Source: Streptomyces sp. G44 (lineage in GTDB: Bacteria > Actinomycetota > Actinomycetes > Streptomycetales > Streptomycetaceae). Taken from it: DNA of 64,000 bases. The notes under the pieces were generated by a model. The model had not been told where the DNA came from, ran no database searches, and worked only from the letters and a program-made list of their open reading frames with translations. Positions 45,547 to 54,071 of the stretch are shown piece by piece. Position numbers and translations under genes: made by a program. Positions within the stretch are counted from its first letter, which is position 1. Each line of letters begins with the position of its first letter. The DNA lies in contig NZ_JAFEXF010000009.1 in assembly GCF_016905445.1 (NCBI RefSeq), positions 1 to 64,000 of the forward strand. The letters are read 5' to 3'.

Positions 45547-47367
45547 GTGAACGGAACGTCCCAAGGGCCCACCTCCACGGCGGCCACAGCACCCGGCCGA
45601 GCCCGTCCTGTCGTCACGGAACGTCGCGGCCCCGAGCGGGTCGACTACCGCGGCGCCTTCGCGCACGCCCCCCTGGCCCTGGCCGTCGTCGACGGCGAGG
45701 GCCTGGTGGTCTGCGCCAACGACGCCCTCGCCGCCCTCCTCGGCACCGGCCCCGCGGGGCTCGACGGGCGCGTCGCCGCCGACCTGGTCGACCTCGCCTC
45801 GGACACCCGTACGTGGCACGCGTACCGCGAGGTGCTCCGCGGCCGGCAGGCCAAGCTGCGCTGTACACGGCGTCTGAAGCACCCCGACGGGCACTCGCTG
45901 TGGGTGCAGATCACCGTCACGCCGATGCCGGAGTCCGCCGAGCGGTGCGAGGGCAGGACCGTCCTGCTCTCGGCCGCCGACATCAGCGCGCGCCGGGAGC
46001 TTCAGGCCCGGCTGCGGCACGTGCAGATGCACGACCCGGTGACCCGGCTGCCCAACCGCAACCTCTTCTTCGAACGCCTGGCCGCCGCCCTGGAAGCGGG
46101 GGCGTACGACGACACGAGCACCGGCCGGATCGGCCTGTGCTACCTGGATCTGGACGGCTTCAAGGCGGTCAACGACACCCTCGGCCACCGGGTCGGCGAC
46201 CGGCTGCTCGCCGCCGTCGCGGAGCGGCTCACGCGCTGTGCCGACCGGGCCGGGTACGGCGCGGTGACGGCGCCGCTGGTGGCGCGCCTCGGGGGCGACG
46301 AGTTCGCGCTGCTCGTGGAGGACTCGACCGGGACGGAACAGCTGGCGGACCTCGCCGACGCGGCGCTCAAGGCCCTTCAGGAGCCGTTCGACCTCGCGGG
46401 GCAGCGGCTCTCCGTCTCCGCCTCCATCGGCGTGGTGGAGCGGCGTGCCGCGGGCACCACCACGACGGGGCTGATGCAGGCCGCCGACACCACGCTGTAC
46501 TGGGCGAAGACGGACGGCAAGGCCCGCTGGACGCTCTTCGACCCCGAGCGCAACGCCCACCGCATGACCCGGCAGACGCTCTCCAGCTCGCTGCGGCCCG
46601 CCGTGGAGCGCGGCGAGTTCGTCCTGGACTACCAGCCGCTGGTGGGCCTCGACGACGAGGGCGTGCGGGGTGTCGAGGCGCTGGTGCGGTGGCGGCATCC
46701 GCAGTTCGGGCTGCTCACGCCGAATCGGTTCATCGGATTGGCGGAAGAAGACGGGTCGATCGTGCAGCTCGGCCGCTGGGTGCTGCGGACCGCCTGCCGG
46801 CAGGCCCGGCGGTGGCAGGTCGCGCACCCCGAGCGGGAACCGGTGTTCGTGAGCGTGAACGTGGCGGTGCGTCAGGTGTGGGACTCCGACCTGGTCGCGG
46901 ACGTGGCGGAGATCCTCGCCGAGACCGGGCTGCCGGCCCGGCTGCTCCAGCTGGAGCTGACCGAGTCCGCCGTCATGGGGTCGGCGGGCCGCCCCCTCCA
47001 GGCCCTCCAGGCGCTCAGCGACATGGGGGTGCGCATCGCCATCGACGACTTCGGGACGGGGTATTCGAACCTGGCGTACCTGAGCCGGCTGCCGGTGTCG
47101 GTCCTGAAGCTGGACGGGTCTTTCGTACGGGGCTTCCAGTACGAGGAGGGGGAGACGCACACCAACCCCGCCGACGAGGTCATCGTCGAGGCGCTGGTGC
47201 GGCTTGCCCACCGGCTGGGGATCACGGTCACCGCCGAGTGCGTGGAGACGGCGGCGCAGGCCGCGCGGCTTCGGCGGATCGGCTGTGACACGGGGCAGGG
47301 CTGGCTCTACTCCCGCCCGGTCCCGGCGGACCGCATCGCCGCCTTGCTGCGCAGCGACGCCCCGTAA
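45547..47367 (+). CDS. PAS-GGDEF-EAL c-di-GMP synthase/phosphodiesterase
   Basis: This 606-residue protein starts at a GTG behind GGGAG. A PAS domain (about residues 40-155, FAHAPLALAVVDGEGLVV) leads to a GGDEF domain whose signature GGDEF is intact at 249-253, and to an EAL domain with EAL at 377-379, DDFGTGYSNL and AECVE. Both active sites look complete, so it could make and break c-di-GMP, switched by the PAS ligand. I recall a GGDEF-EAL protein at this place in S. coelicolor (CdgF). c-di-GMP controls BldD and thus development. Confidence 0.92.
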   Translation: MNGTSQGPTSTAATAPGRARPVVTERRGPERVDYRGAFAHAPLALAVVDGEGLVVCANDALAALLGTGPAGLDGRVAADLVDLASDTRTWHAYREVLRGRQAKLRCTRRLKHPDGHSLWVQITVTPMPESAERCEGRTVLLSAADISARRELQARLRHVQMHDPVTRLPNRNLFFERLAAALEAGAYDDTSTGRIGLCYLDLDGFKAVNDTLGHRVGDRLLAAVAERLTRCADRAGYGAVTAPLVARLGGDEFALLVEDSTGTEQLADLADAALKALQEPFDLAGQRLSVSASIGVVERRAAGTTTTGLMQAADTTLYWAKTDGKARWTLFDPERNAHRMTRQTLSSSLRPAVERGEFVLDYQPLVGLDDEGVRGVEALVRWRHPQFGLLTPNRFIGLAEEDGSIVQLGRWVLRTACRQARRWQVAHPEREPVFVSVNVAVRQVWDSDLVADVAEILAETGLPARLLQLELTESAVMGSAGRPLQALQALSDMGVRIAIDDFGTGYSNLAYLSRLPVSVLKLDGSFVRGFQYEEGETHTNPADEVIVEALVRLAHRLGITVTAECVETAAQAARLRRIGCDTGQGWLYSRPVPADRIAALLRSDAP

Positions 47368-47545
47368 GGGGCGCCCCGAAGGGGCGCGGGGAACCGCGCG
47401 CTCAGCCCCAGCACGATCCGCACAGGCCGGCGCACAGGCCCACGCAGACGCGTCTGCCCACTACGGCACGCCCGCGGGTGCGGGCAGACAAGGGTTGCTC
47501 GCGCCGTTCCCCGCGCCCCTTGCGGGCGCGTCTGCCGGCGACGGG
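47368..47545. repeat. Inverted pair of GGGGCGCGGGGAAC repeats at a convergent gene end
   Basis: GGGGCGCGGGGAACCGCGCG at 47386-47405 and its reverse complement (GCGCCGTTCCCCGCGCCCC, 47502-47520) face each other. Between them is the perfect palindrome GCAGACGCGTCTGC (47444-47457). The arrangement lies between two convergent genes and could terminate both. Confidence 0.75.
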
Positions 47546-48661
47546 CTACGCCGGAGGCAACCCGTACGCGTCGGCGATCAGTTCGTACGACCGCAGCCGG
47601 ATGTCACCGCTGTGCGCGTTGCCCGTGATCATCAGCTCGTCCGCTTCCGTCCGCTTGGCGAGGTCGTCCAGGCCCGTGCGGACCTGGTCGGCCGTGCCGT
47701 GGATGACGTTGGCGTTCCAGCTCGTGATGAACTCCCGCTCCATCTCGTTGAACTCGTACGCCTCCGCCTCCTCCGGGGTGGGGACCAGTCCGGGGCGGCC
47801 GGTGCGCAGGCGGACCATGTTCAGGGCCGCGGCCATGACCTGGCGGCGGGCCTCGTTCTCGTCGTCCGTGGCGAGCGCGGAGACGCCGATGAGGGCGTAG
47901 GGCGCGTCGAGGACCGCGGAGGGCTTGAACGACTCGCGGTAGAGGTCCAGCGCCGGGATGGTGTTCTGCGCGGAGAAGTGGTGCGCGAAGGCGAAGGGCA
48001 GACCCAGGACCCCGGCGAGGCGGGCGCTGAACCCGGAGGAGCCGAGCAGCCACAGCGGCGGGCGGTGCGGGGACTGGACGCCGCCGGGCGAGGTCGCCTG
48101 GACGGGGCCGGGCACGGCGTGGATGCGCCGGTAGGGGTGGCCGTCCGGGAAGTCGTCGTCCAGGAAGCGCGTGAGCTCGGCCAGTTGCTGCGGGAAGTCG
48201 TCGGCGCCCTCGCTCAGCCGGTCCGAGCGGCGCAGCGCGGCGGCGGTCGCGCCGTCCGTGCCGGGGGCGCGGCCGAGGCCCAGGTCGACGCGGCCGGGGG
48301 CCATCGCCTCCAGGGTGCCGAACTGTTCGGCGATGACGAGCGGGGCGTGGTTGGGCAGCATGACGCCGCCGGAGCCGAGCCGGATGCGGTCGGTGTGGGC
48401 GGCGAGGTGGGCGAGGATCACGGCCGGCGACGAGGACGCGACGCCCGGCATGGAGTGGTGCTCGGCCACCCAGTAGCGGTGGTAGCCGCGGGCCTCGGCG
48501 AGCCTCGCGATCTCGACACTGGTGCGCAGCGCGTCGGTGGCGGTGCGCCCGGCGCCGACGGTGACGAGGTCGAGGACGGACAGCGGGACGGGCGCGGTGC
48601 CGTGCCGCTCGCCGCGGATGCCGTCGTCGCGTCGGCCGTCGCCGGTCGGGTCCACTGTCAC
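47546..48661 (-). CDS. LLM-class (luciferase-like) flavin-dependent oxidoreductase
   Basis: This 371-residue TIM-barrel protein of the alkanal-monooxygenase-like branch has [19 protein letters not shown] at the start, [35 protein letters not shown], and [13 protein letters not shown]. These proteins use reduced FMN or F420 to oxidise or reduce diverse small molecules; the substrate cannot be told. GTG 48661 follows GGAGG; a GTG at 48694 would add 11 residues. The gene stands alone. Confidence 0.9.
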   Translation of the reverse strand: MTVDPTGDGRRDDGIRGERHGTAPVPLSVLDLVTVGAGRTATDALRTSVEIARLAEARGYHRYWVAEHHSMPGVASSSPAVILAHLAAHTDRIRLGSGGVMLPNHAPLVIAEQFGTLEAMAPGRVDLGLGRAPGTDGATAAALRRSDRLSEGADDFPQQLAELTRFLDDDFPDGHPYRRIHAVPGPVQATSPGGVQSPHRPPLWLLGSSGFSARLAGVLGLPFAFAHHFSAQNTIPALDLYRESFKPSAVLDAPYALIGVSALATDDENEARRQVMAAALNMVRLRTGRPGLVPTPEEAEAYEFNEMEREFITSWNANVIHGTADQVRTGLDDLAKRTEADELMITGNAHSGDIRLRSYELIADAYGLPPA

Positions 48662-48789
48662 TGGGGTGCCTCCTGCACTGCGTACGTACGTCACATGGGT
48701 ACGGGAGCGTCAACAGGAGGCACACTCCGTTTATTCCGTGACCGTCGCCGCCCCCTGCGCGGCACCCCCCAGGGGGTACCGTGCCCGCC

Positions 48790-49038
48790 ATGGCAGATCC
48801 CCTGAAGACGCTGGTCGACGGAGTCGAGGTCGAGGTGCCCAACACCATCCCCGACATCCGCGCCGCCCTGCCCGAGGACCGGCGCGCGGAGTTCGACCGG
48901 GCCATCAACGCCGCCGGGGTCGACGAGATCCACGCCGTGATGCGCCACTGGATGCTGGAGGCGGTGCCCGATCCGGACGCCGAGGCGCGGCTCGCGCGGC
49001 TCGCCTCCGACGAGGCCGAGCGGCGGGGAGCGTCGTGA
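48790..49038 (+). CDS. Candidate antitoxin of a small coupled gene pair
   Basis: This 82-residue acidic protein (KTLVDGVEVEVPNTIPDIRA, FDRAINAAGVDEIHAVMRHW) is mainly helical. It precedes, by a GTGA overlap, a small basic-to-neutral protein with a RelE/ParE-like end. The arrangement (antitoxin first, both below 90 residues, coupled) is typical of type II toxin-antitoxin pairs. A GTG at 48781 is closer to the AGGGGG ribosome-binding site and would add three residues. No known antitoxin DNA-binding motif is obvious, so the call rests on context. Confidence 0.6.
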   Translation: MADPLKTLVDGVEVEVPNTIPDIRAALPEDRRAEFDRAINAAGVDEIHAVMRHWMLEAVPDPDAEARLARLASDEAERRGAS

Positions 49039-49295
49039 GCCCCCGCCACCGCCGGGCCCACCGGGTCACCTACGCGCCGCCCGCGGACGACACCCTCGCC
49101 AAGATGGGCGACGCCGAGGCGTTCCGCGCCGCGCTGGCGCGCACGATCGGCCGCGACCCGTACGGCCACGGCTCGACACCCGTACGGGGCGAGCAGGACC
49201 GCAGGGAGGCGACCGTGCGGGGCGCCATCGTCCTGTATTACGTCTCCGGGTCGGTCCAGACGTTAACGGTGGTCAGACTGATCCTCAGCCCTTAG
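49035..49295 (+). CDS. Candidate RelE/ParE-like toxin containing a TTA codon
   Basis: This 86-residue protein has an N-terminal helix with DTLAKMGDAEAFRAALART, a basic stretch (YGHGSTPVRGEQDRREATVR), and a closing two-strand pattern, GAIVLYYVSGSVQTLTVVRL. Such C-terminal strands with YY and a VVRL end are seen in RelE-superfamily toxins, which cut ribosome-bound mRNA or block gyrase. Codon 77 (49263-49265) is TTA, in the last strand, so full-length toxin should need the bldA leucyl tRNA. Start GTG overlaps the upstream stop. Confidence 0.6.
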   Translation: MSPRHRRAHRVTYAPPADDTLAKMGDAEAFRAALARTIGRDPYGHGSTPVRGEQDRREATVRGAIVLYYVSGSVQTLTVVRLILSP

Positions 49296-49304
49296 GGGGT
49301 GCCG

Positions 49305-50054
49305 TCAGCCCCTAGGGGTGCCGTCGGCCTGGACCAGCGGTTCCTTCGTGAACAGGGTTCCGAGTTCGGGGGCGTTGACCCGGCGCTCGGCGAGCCGCAG
49401 GGCCTCCCGGACCGTGACCTGGTTGGCCGTCAGGACCGGTTTGCCGACGGCCGCCTCCAGGTCGCGGACGTACGCCGCCGTGTGCAGGGCGGTGTCCGGC
49501 AGGAGGAGCGCCTCGGCGTCCGGGTGGTCGCCGTCGCGGGCCAGCGCGAGGACCTCGTCGCGGCCCCAGGTGCCGACCTCCGCCGCCGTGACGATGCCGC
49601 TGCCCCGCGTCGAGACGACCTCCAGGCCCGCCGACTTCAGGAACGCCGTGAAGTGCGCGGCCACGTCGTCCGGGTACGTCGCCGCGATCGCGACGCGGGC
49701 CGCGCCCACCTCGCGTACGGCGTGGACGAAGGCGAACGACGTCGACGAGGCGGGCAGGCCCGCCGCGCGGGCGAGGCCGCGCACCTGTTCGTGCGCGCCC
49801 TCCCAGCCGTGGACGAAGCTGCCGCTGGTGCACGCCCAGACGACGGCCTCCGCGCCGGAGAGCCGCAGCTCCTCGACGCCGGCGGCGAGCCGCGCGGGCG
49901 AGCCCATCTCCCGGAGCGCGTCGACCCGGTGCGCGTCCTCGCCGATGTCCGTGTGGACGACCTGAAGCCGGACATCGCTGCCGAGCATCTGCTCCATGCG
50001 GGGGTAGTCGTCCTCGGCCGAGTGCCCCGGGTAGAGAAATCCGAGTGCCGTCAC
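49305..50054 (-). CDS. Asp/Glu racemase / maleate isomerase-superfamily protein A (one cysteine)
   Basis: This 249-residue protein of the superfamily that includes maleate cis-trans isomerase, EutA and arylmalonate decarboxylase has the first catalytic cysteine, C75, in WACTSGSF. At the second cysteine position the sequence reads LLLPDTALHT, with Asp187. With only one cysteine it should not racemise or isomerise by the two-base mechanism. GTG 50054 follows GGAGGAGG and overlaps the paralogue's stop (GTGA). Confidence 0.8.
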   Translation of the reverse strand: MTALGFLYPGHSAEDDYPRMEQMLGSDVRLQVVHTDIGEDAHRVDALREMGSPARLAAGVEELRLSGAEAVVWACTSGSFVHGWEGAHEQVRGLARAAGLPASSTSFAFVHAVREVGAARVAIAATYPDDVAAHFTAFLKSAGLEVVSTRGSGIVTAAEVGTWGRDEVLALARDGDHPDAEALLLPDTALHTAAYVRDLEAAVGKPVLTANQVTVREALRLAERRVNAPELGTLFTKEPLVQADGTPRG

Positions 50055-50914
50055 GTCCAGCCTCCTCCTTCTGCGGATGGTCCTGCGGGCGGGGCTTCGG
50101 GCAGGCCCTGCGGGGGCGGCGGACGCAGCGGACTCGCGCCCGGCCGCGCCCCTGGGTCGATCAGTGCCTGACAAGGCCCTACCGCACGCGTACCCAGCCG
50201 GCGCAGGGCCGACCACATCGTCACCTGGTTCGCCGAGATCACCGGCATGCGCAGTTCCGCTTCCAGTTGCGGGATCACGTCGTACGTGGGGAGGTTCGTG
50301 CAGCTGATGAAGAGGGCGTCCGCCCCAGCCGGCACCGCGCGGCGCGCCATGCCGGCCACATTCCGGTAGGGGACCTTCCAGATGTGCCGGGTCAGCCCGA
50401 GGCAGGCGCGGGCCGTGACGACGACGTCCGCCTCGGCGAGGTACTCCTCCAGGGCCCGCGTCACCGACCAGGTGTAGGGCGTGACGAGGGCGATGCGCCG
50501 GGCGCCCAGGACCTCCAGGGCCTCCAGGAGCGCGCCGGAGGTGGTCACGGAGGCGACCGCGCCCTCGCGGGTCATGGCCTCGCACATCGCCCGCTCCCCC
50601 GCGACGCCGCCGACGAAACTGCCCGACGTACAGGCGTACGCGAGGACCTCGGGCTCGGCGGCGGTCAGCGCGCGGACCGCGTCGGCGAGCGTCTCGTGCT
50701 CGCTGACCAGGCGCGCCAGGTCCAGGCTGACCTCGACGGGCACGTACGGCGTGCGGGTGAGGTGGAGGGAGACCTCGTCCGGGACCCAGCGCCACAGTTC
50801 GCGGTCGAGGGCGAAGTCGAACGGGGCGACGACACCGACACCGCGCTGGGGGTGGGGATACCTGCCACGCCGTCCAGGCAGTGGGGGAGGTCCCCCGAGG
50901 AAAGAGACGTCCAT
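50051..50914 (-). CDS. Maleate isomerase / Asp-Glu racemase-superfamily protein B (two cysteines)
   Basis: This 287-residue paralogue is translated just before protein A. It has both superfamily cysteines, C95 in YACTSGSFVGG and C205 in FISCTNLPTYD, as expected for a maleate-isomerase-type or racemase mechanism. The last 35 residues are a Pro/Gly tail. It lies in a cluster with an amidase, a 2-hydroxyacid dehydrogenase and an Ehu-type importer; EutA of ectoine degradation belongs to the same superfamily. The substrate is probably a small dicarboxylic or amino-acid-derived compound. Confidence 0.82.
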   Translation of the reverse strand: MDVSFLGGPPPLPGRRGRYPHPQRGVGVVAPFDFALDRELWRWVPDEVSLHLTRTPYVPVEVSLDLARLVSEHETLADAVRALTAAEPEVLAYACTSGSFVGGVAGERAMCEAMTREGAVASVTTSGALLEALEVLGARRIALVTPYTWSVTRALEEYLAEADVVVTARACLGLTRHIWKVPYRNVAGMARRAVPAGADALFISCTNLPTYDVIPQLEAELRMPVISANQVTMWSALRRLGTRAVGPCQALIDPGARPGASPLRPPPPQGLPEAPPAGPSAEGGGWT

Positions 50915-51098
50915 GAGCAGGCCCCACGTTCGTGCGTGGTGGTCGGGGACCGGCCGGAGGCCGGGACGGGCTGCCCGGCGGGGGCGCCGGGACCTGCGGT
51001 GCGGCACCGCTGCCGCAGTGCCTCTGTTGACGAAGGTAGGTTCGGGTGCCAGCGTGGTCAATCAGGTAGCCGTACCTCTTCAGGGAAGCGGAACGCCA

Positions 51099-52055
51099 TT
51101 GTCCGGTACCACCGTTCTCGTCCTGGACGCGGCGCCGCCCGCGCCCCCGCCACGCCTCGGCGCCCTCACCGGCCGCGCCCGGATCCTGCACACCGACGGG
51201 GCCGGCCTCGCCGCCCGACTCCCGCTCGCGGACGTGCTGTTGGTGTGGGACTTCACCTCGGACGCGGTGCGCCGCGCCTGGCCCGGCGCGGGCCGCCGGC
51301 CGCGCTGGGTGCACACCGCGAGCGCCGGCGTGGACCACCTCATGTGTCCCGAACTCGCCGCCTGCGAAACCGTGGTGACGAACGCGCGCGGCGTCTTCGA
51401 CCAGCCCGTCGCGGAGTACGTCGCCGCGCTCGTCCTCGCCCTGGCCAAGGACCTGCCGCGCACCCTGGAGCTCCAGCGCGAGCGCTCCTGGCGCCACCGG
51501 GAGTCGCGGCGGGTCGCGGGCACGCGTGCGTGCGTGGTGGGTTCGGGCCCGATCGGCCGGGCCGTCGCGCGGACCCTGAAGGCGCTCGGCGTCGTCACCG
51601 CTCTGGTGGGCCGCGCGCCGCGCCCGGGAGTGCACGGCGCCGAGGAACTCGACCGGCTGCTCGCGCGCGCCGACTGGGTGGTCTGCGCGGCGCCGCTCAC
51701 CGACGGCACACGCGGCATGTTCGACGCCCGGCGCTTCGGCGTCATGCAGCCGTCGGCGTACTTCGTCAACATCGGGCGCGGCCCGCTCGTCGTTGAGGAC
51801 GACCTGGTGGCCGCCCTGTCGAAGCGGTGGATCGCGGGCGCGGCCCTCGACGTCTTCGCGCGGGAGCCGCTGCCCGCGGACAGCCCGCTGTGGACGGCGC
51901 CGGGGCTGCTGGTCTCCCCGCACATGAGCGGTGACACGGTCGGCTGGCGCGATGAACTGGGCGCACAGTTCCTTCGGTTGTACGAGTCGTGGGAGGCGGG
52001 CCGGCCGCTGCCGAACGTGGTCGACAAGGAACGTGGGTATGTCCCGGGACACTGA
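51099..52055 (+). CDS. D-isomer-specific 2-hydroxyacid dehydrogenase
   Basis: This 318-residue NAD(P)-dependent enzyme interconverts 2-hydroxy- and 2-oxo acids. Visible are HTASAGVDHLM in the substrate domain, the Rossmann loop VVGSGPIGRAVA, NIGRGPLVVEDDL, the Glu of DVFAREPLP and the catalytic His of SPHMSGDTVGW. The start is uncertain: TTG 51099 gives SGTTVLVLDAAPP, while GTG 51054 would add 15 residues. It is divergent from the racemase pair and followed 18 nt later by the amidase. Confidence 0.88.
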   Translation: MSGTTVLVLDAAPPAPPPRLGALTGRARILHTDGAGLAARLPLADVLLVWDFTSDAVRRAWPGAGRRPRWVHTASAGVDHLMCPELAACETVVTNARGVFDQPVAEYVAALVLALAKDLPRTLELQRERSWRHRESRRVAGTRACVVGSGPIGRAVARTLKALGVVTALVGRAPRPGVHGAEELDRLLARADWVVCAAPLTDGTRGMFDARRFGVMQPSAYFVNIGRGPLVVEDDLVAALSKRWIAGAALDVFAREPLPADSPLWTAPGLLVSPHMSGDTVGWRDELGAQFLRLYESWEAGRPLPNVVDKERGYVPGH

Positions 52056-52073
52056 TCACGACCAGGAGGCCGG

Positions 52074-53477
52074 ATGTCCGAGCTCACGGATCTCACCGCC
52101 GTACGACTCGTCGAGGGGTACCGCGAGGGCGAATTCAGTCCGGTGGACGTGGTCCGCGCCGCGCTGCGGCGGGCCGAGGAGACCCAGCCCCTGGTCAACG
52201 CCTTCGTGCGGATCGAGGCACGGTCCGCCCTGGAGCAGGCCGAGGCCAGTGCCGGGCGGTGGCGGCACGGGGAGCCGCAGGGGCTGGTGGACGGCGTGCC
52301 GGTTTCGGTGAAGGACCTCCTGCTGCTGCGCGGCGGCCCGACCCTGCGGGGCTCGCGGACCATCCGCGCGGAGGGGACGTGGGAGGAGGACGCCCCTTCG
52401 GTGGCACGGCTGCGGGAGCACGGCGCGGTGTTCATCGGCCGCACGACGACCCCGGAGTTCGGCTGGAAGGGCGTGACGGACAGCCCGCTCAGCGGCGTCA
52501 CCCGCAATCCGTACGACACCTCGCGCACCTCGGGCGGCTCCAGCGGGGGCAGCGCGGTGGCCGTGGCGGTCGGCGCGGGTCCCTTGTCGCTGGGGACGGA
52601 CGGCGGCGGCTCGGTGCGGATCCCGGCGGCGTTCTGCGGGATCTTCGCGCTGAAGCCGACGTACGGCCGGGTGCCGCTGTATCCCGCGAGCCCCTTCGGG
52701 ACGCTCTCCCACGTGGGGCCGATGACGCGGGACGCGGCGGACGCGGCGCTGATGATGGAGGTGATCAGCGGGCCCGACCCCCGGGACTGGTCCCAGCTGG
52801 GAGCGGTGACGGACGGCTTCCGCGCGGGTCTGGAGGGCGGGGTGCGCGGGCTGCGCGTCGCCTACTCGCCCTCGCTGGGCGGCCAGGTCGCGGTGCGGTC
52901 CGCCGTCGCGGCGGCCGTGCGGCGGGCGGTGGAGTCCCTCGCCGCGCAGGGGGCGTACGTCGAGGAGGCCGACCCCGACTTCTCGGACCCGGTGGAGGCC
53001 TTCCACACCCTGTGGTTCAGCGGGGCGGCAGGCGTCGCGCGGCATCTGGCGTCCTCCCGGCGGCAGTTGCTCGACCCCGGCCTGCGGGAGGTCTGCGGGC
53101 AGGGCGCGCGGTACAGCGCGCTGGACTACCTCGCGGCGGTCGACGTCCGCACGGATCTCGGGCGCCGCATGGGCCGCTTCCACTCGACGTACGACCTGCT
53201 GGTCACACCGACGCTGCCAGTGACGGCGTTCGAGGCGGGCGTCGAGGTCCCCAAGGGCTCCGGGCACCGGCGCTGGACGGGGTGGACGCCGTTCACGTAC
53301 CCCTTCAACCTCACGCAGCAGCCCGCGGCGACCGTGCCCTGCGGGGTGGACGAGGAGGGACTGCCCGTCGGGGTGCAGATCGTCGGCGCGCGGCACGCCG
53401 ACGCGGTGGTGCTGCGGGCGGCGCACGCGCTGTACGAGGCGGGGGCGGGCGGTGTGGCGCCGCCCGTGCTCGACTAG
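52074..53477 (+). CDS. Amidase (amidase signature family)
   Basis: This 467-residue hydrolase shows the Ser-cisSer-Lys triad clearly: K80 in PVSVKDLL, S156 in TSGGSSGGS, and S180 in TDGGGSVRIP, with the 24-residue spacing known from FAAH. It has no signal peptide, so it acts on an imported amide in the cytosol. It may yield a carboxylic acid for the dehydrogenase and racemase-type enzymes next to it. The last codons overlap the convergent DUF3830 gene by 4 nt. Confidence 0.92.
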   Translation: MSELTDLTAVRLVEGYREGEFSPVDVVRAALRRAEETQPLVNAFVRIEARSALEQAEASAGRWRHGEPQGLVDGVPVSVKDLLLLRGGPTLRGSRTIRAEGTWEEDAPSVARLREHGAVFIGRTTTPEFGWKGVTDSPLSGVTRNPYDTSRTSGGSSGGSAVAVAVGAGPLSLGTDGGGSVRIPAAFCGIFALKPTYGRVPLYPASPFGTLSHVGPMTRDAADAALMMEVISGPDPRDWSQLGAVTDGFRAGLEGGVRGLRVAYSPSLGGQVAVRSAVAAAVRRAVESLAAQGAYVEEADPDFSDPVEAFHTLWFSGAAGVARHLASSRRQLLDPGLREVCGQGARYSALDYLAAVDVRTDLGRRMGRFHSTYDLLVTPTLPVTAFEAGVEVPKGSGHRRWTGWTPFTYPFNLTQQPAATVPCGVDEEGLPVGVQIVGARHADAVVLRAAHALYEAGAGGVAPPVLD

Positions 53478-53983
53478 GCGCGCCGGAAGGTCAGCGTCTC
53501 GCCCTGGGCGCCCGCGCGCCACAGGTCGTTGCAGGCCTCGGCCATGCGGTCGAGGCCGTCGACGACCTGGCCCCAGACGATGCCGGGCACCCAGCCGACG
53601 TCGCCGTTCAGGAGCAGGTTGTTCCGTTCGTAGAACAGGGCGAGGTCGACGACGGTGGTGCCCGCCCGTACGCCGGCCTCGGGTTCGTAGCCGTACGCCT
53701 GTGTGCCCAATTCCGTACCGGAGAAGGAGAAATAGCAGAGATCTCCTGGAATAGGGGTCACTGTCGGATTCTCCAGGGGCGGCTCGCGGTCCGCGAAAGC
53801 CGGGAAGAGGGCGTAGATCTCATTGCGCGCGTATTTCGCGTGGTAGACGTCGGACCCGAGCGGAAGCGCCTCCCACACCGCCGCGCAGGTCACCGGGGCC
53901 CGGTCGTCGAGCAGCCGCGCCGTGCACTGGATTCCCCGCTTCGCGAGGGAGACGTCGATGTGTCGGTCTGCCATGAAATCCAT
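53474..53983 (-). CDS. DUF3830 family protein (cyclophilin-like)
   Basis: This 169-residue protein is mainly beta-sheet, with LFPAFADREPPLENPTVTPI, GDLCYFSFSGTELG and a conserved FYERNNLLLN. I recognise it as the DUF3830 family, which is often found next to amino-acid-type importers and racemase-superfamily genes. Its reaction is unknown. ATG 53983 is close behind GGGAGGAG; an ATG nine bases further in is possible. It is transcribed against the amidase and divergent from ehuB. Confidence 0.8.
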   Translation of the reverse strand: MDFMADRHIDVSLAKRGIQCTARLLDDRAPVTCAAVWEALPLGSDVYHAKYARNEIYALFPAFADREPPLENPTVTPIPGDLCYFSFSGTELGTQAYGYEPEAGVRAGTTVVDLALFYERNNLLLNGDVGWVPGIVWGQVVDGLDRMAEACNDLWRAGAQGETLTFRRA

Positions 53984-54071
53984 GCTCCTCCCGGGGTCAA
54001 GAGCGCAACGATCGCATCAGGGGCCGGAATTCGTCGGCATATCCCGCGTCGAGTCGGGTAGCCGCGCGCCC

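Noticed and set aside
45322..47211. A 629-codon antisense open frame over the c-di-GMP gene
   Set aside because: GGDEF, EAL and PAS motifs are on the + strand; the antisense frame is His/Arg/Pro-rich with no recognisable features.
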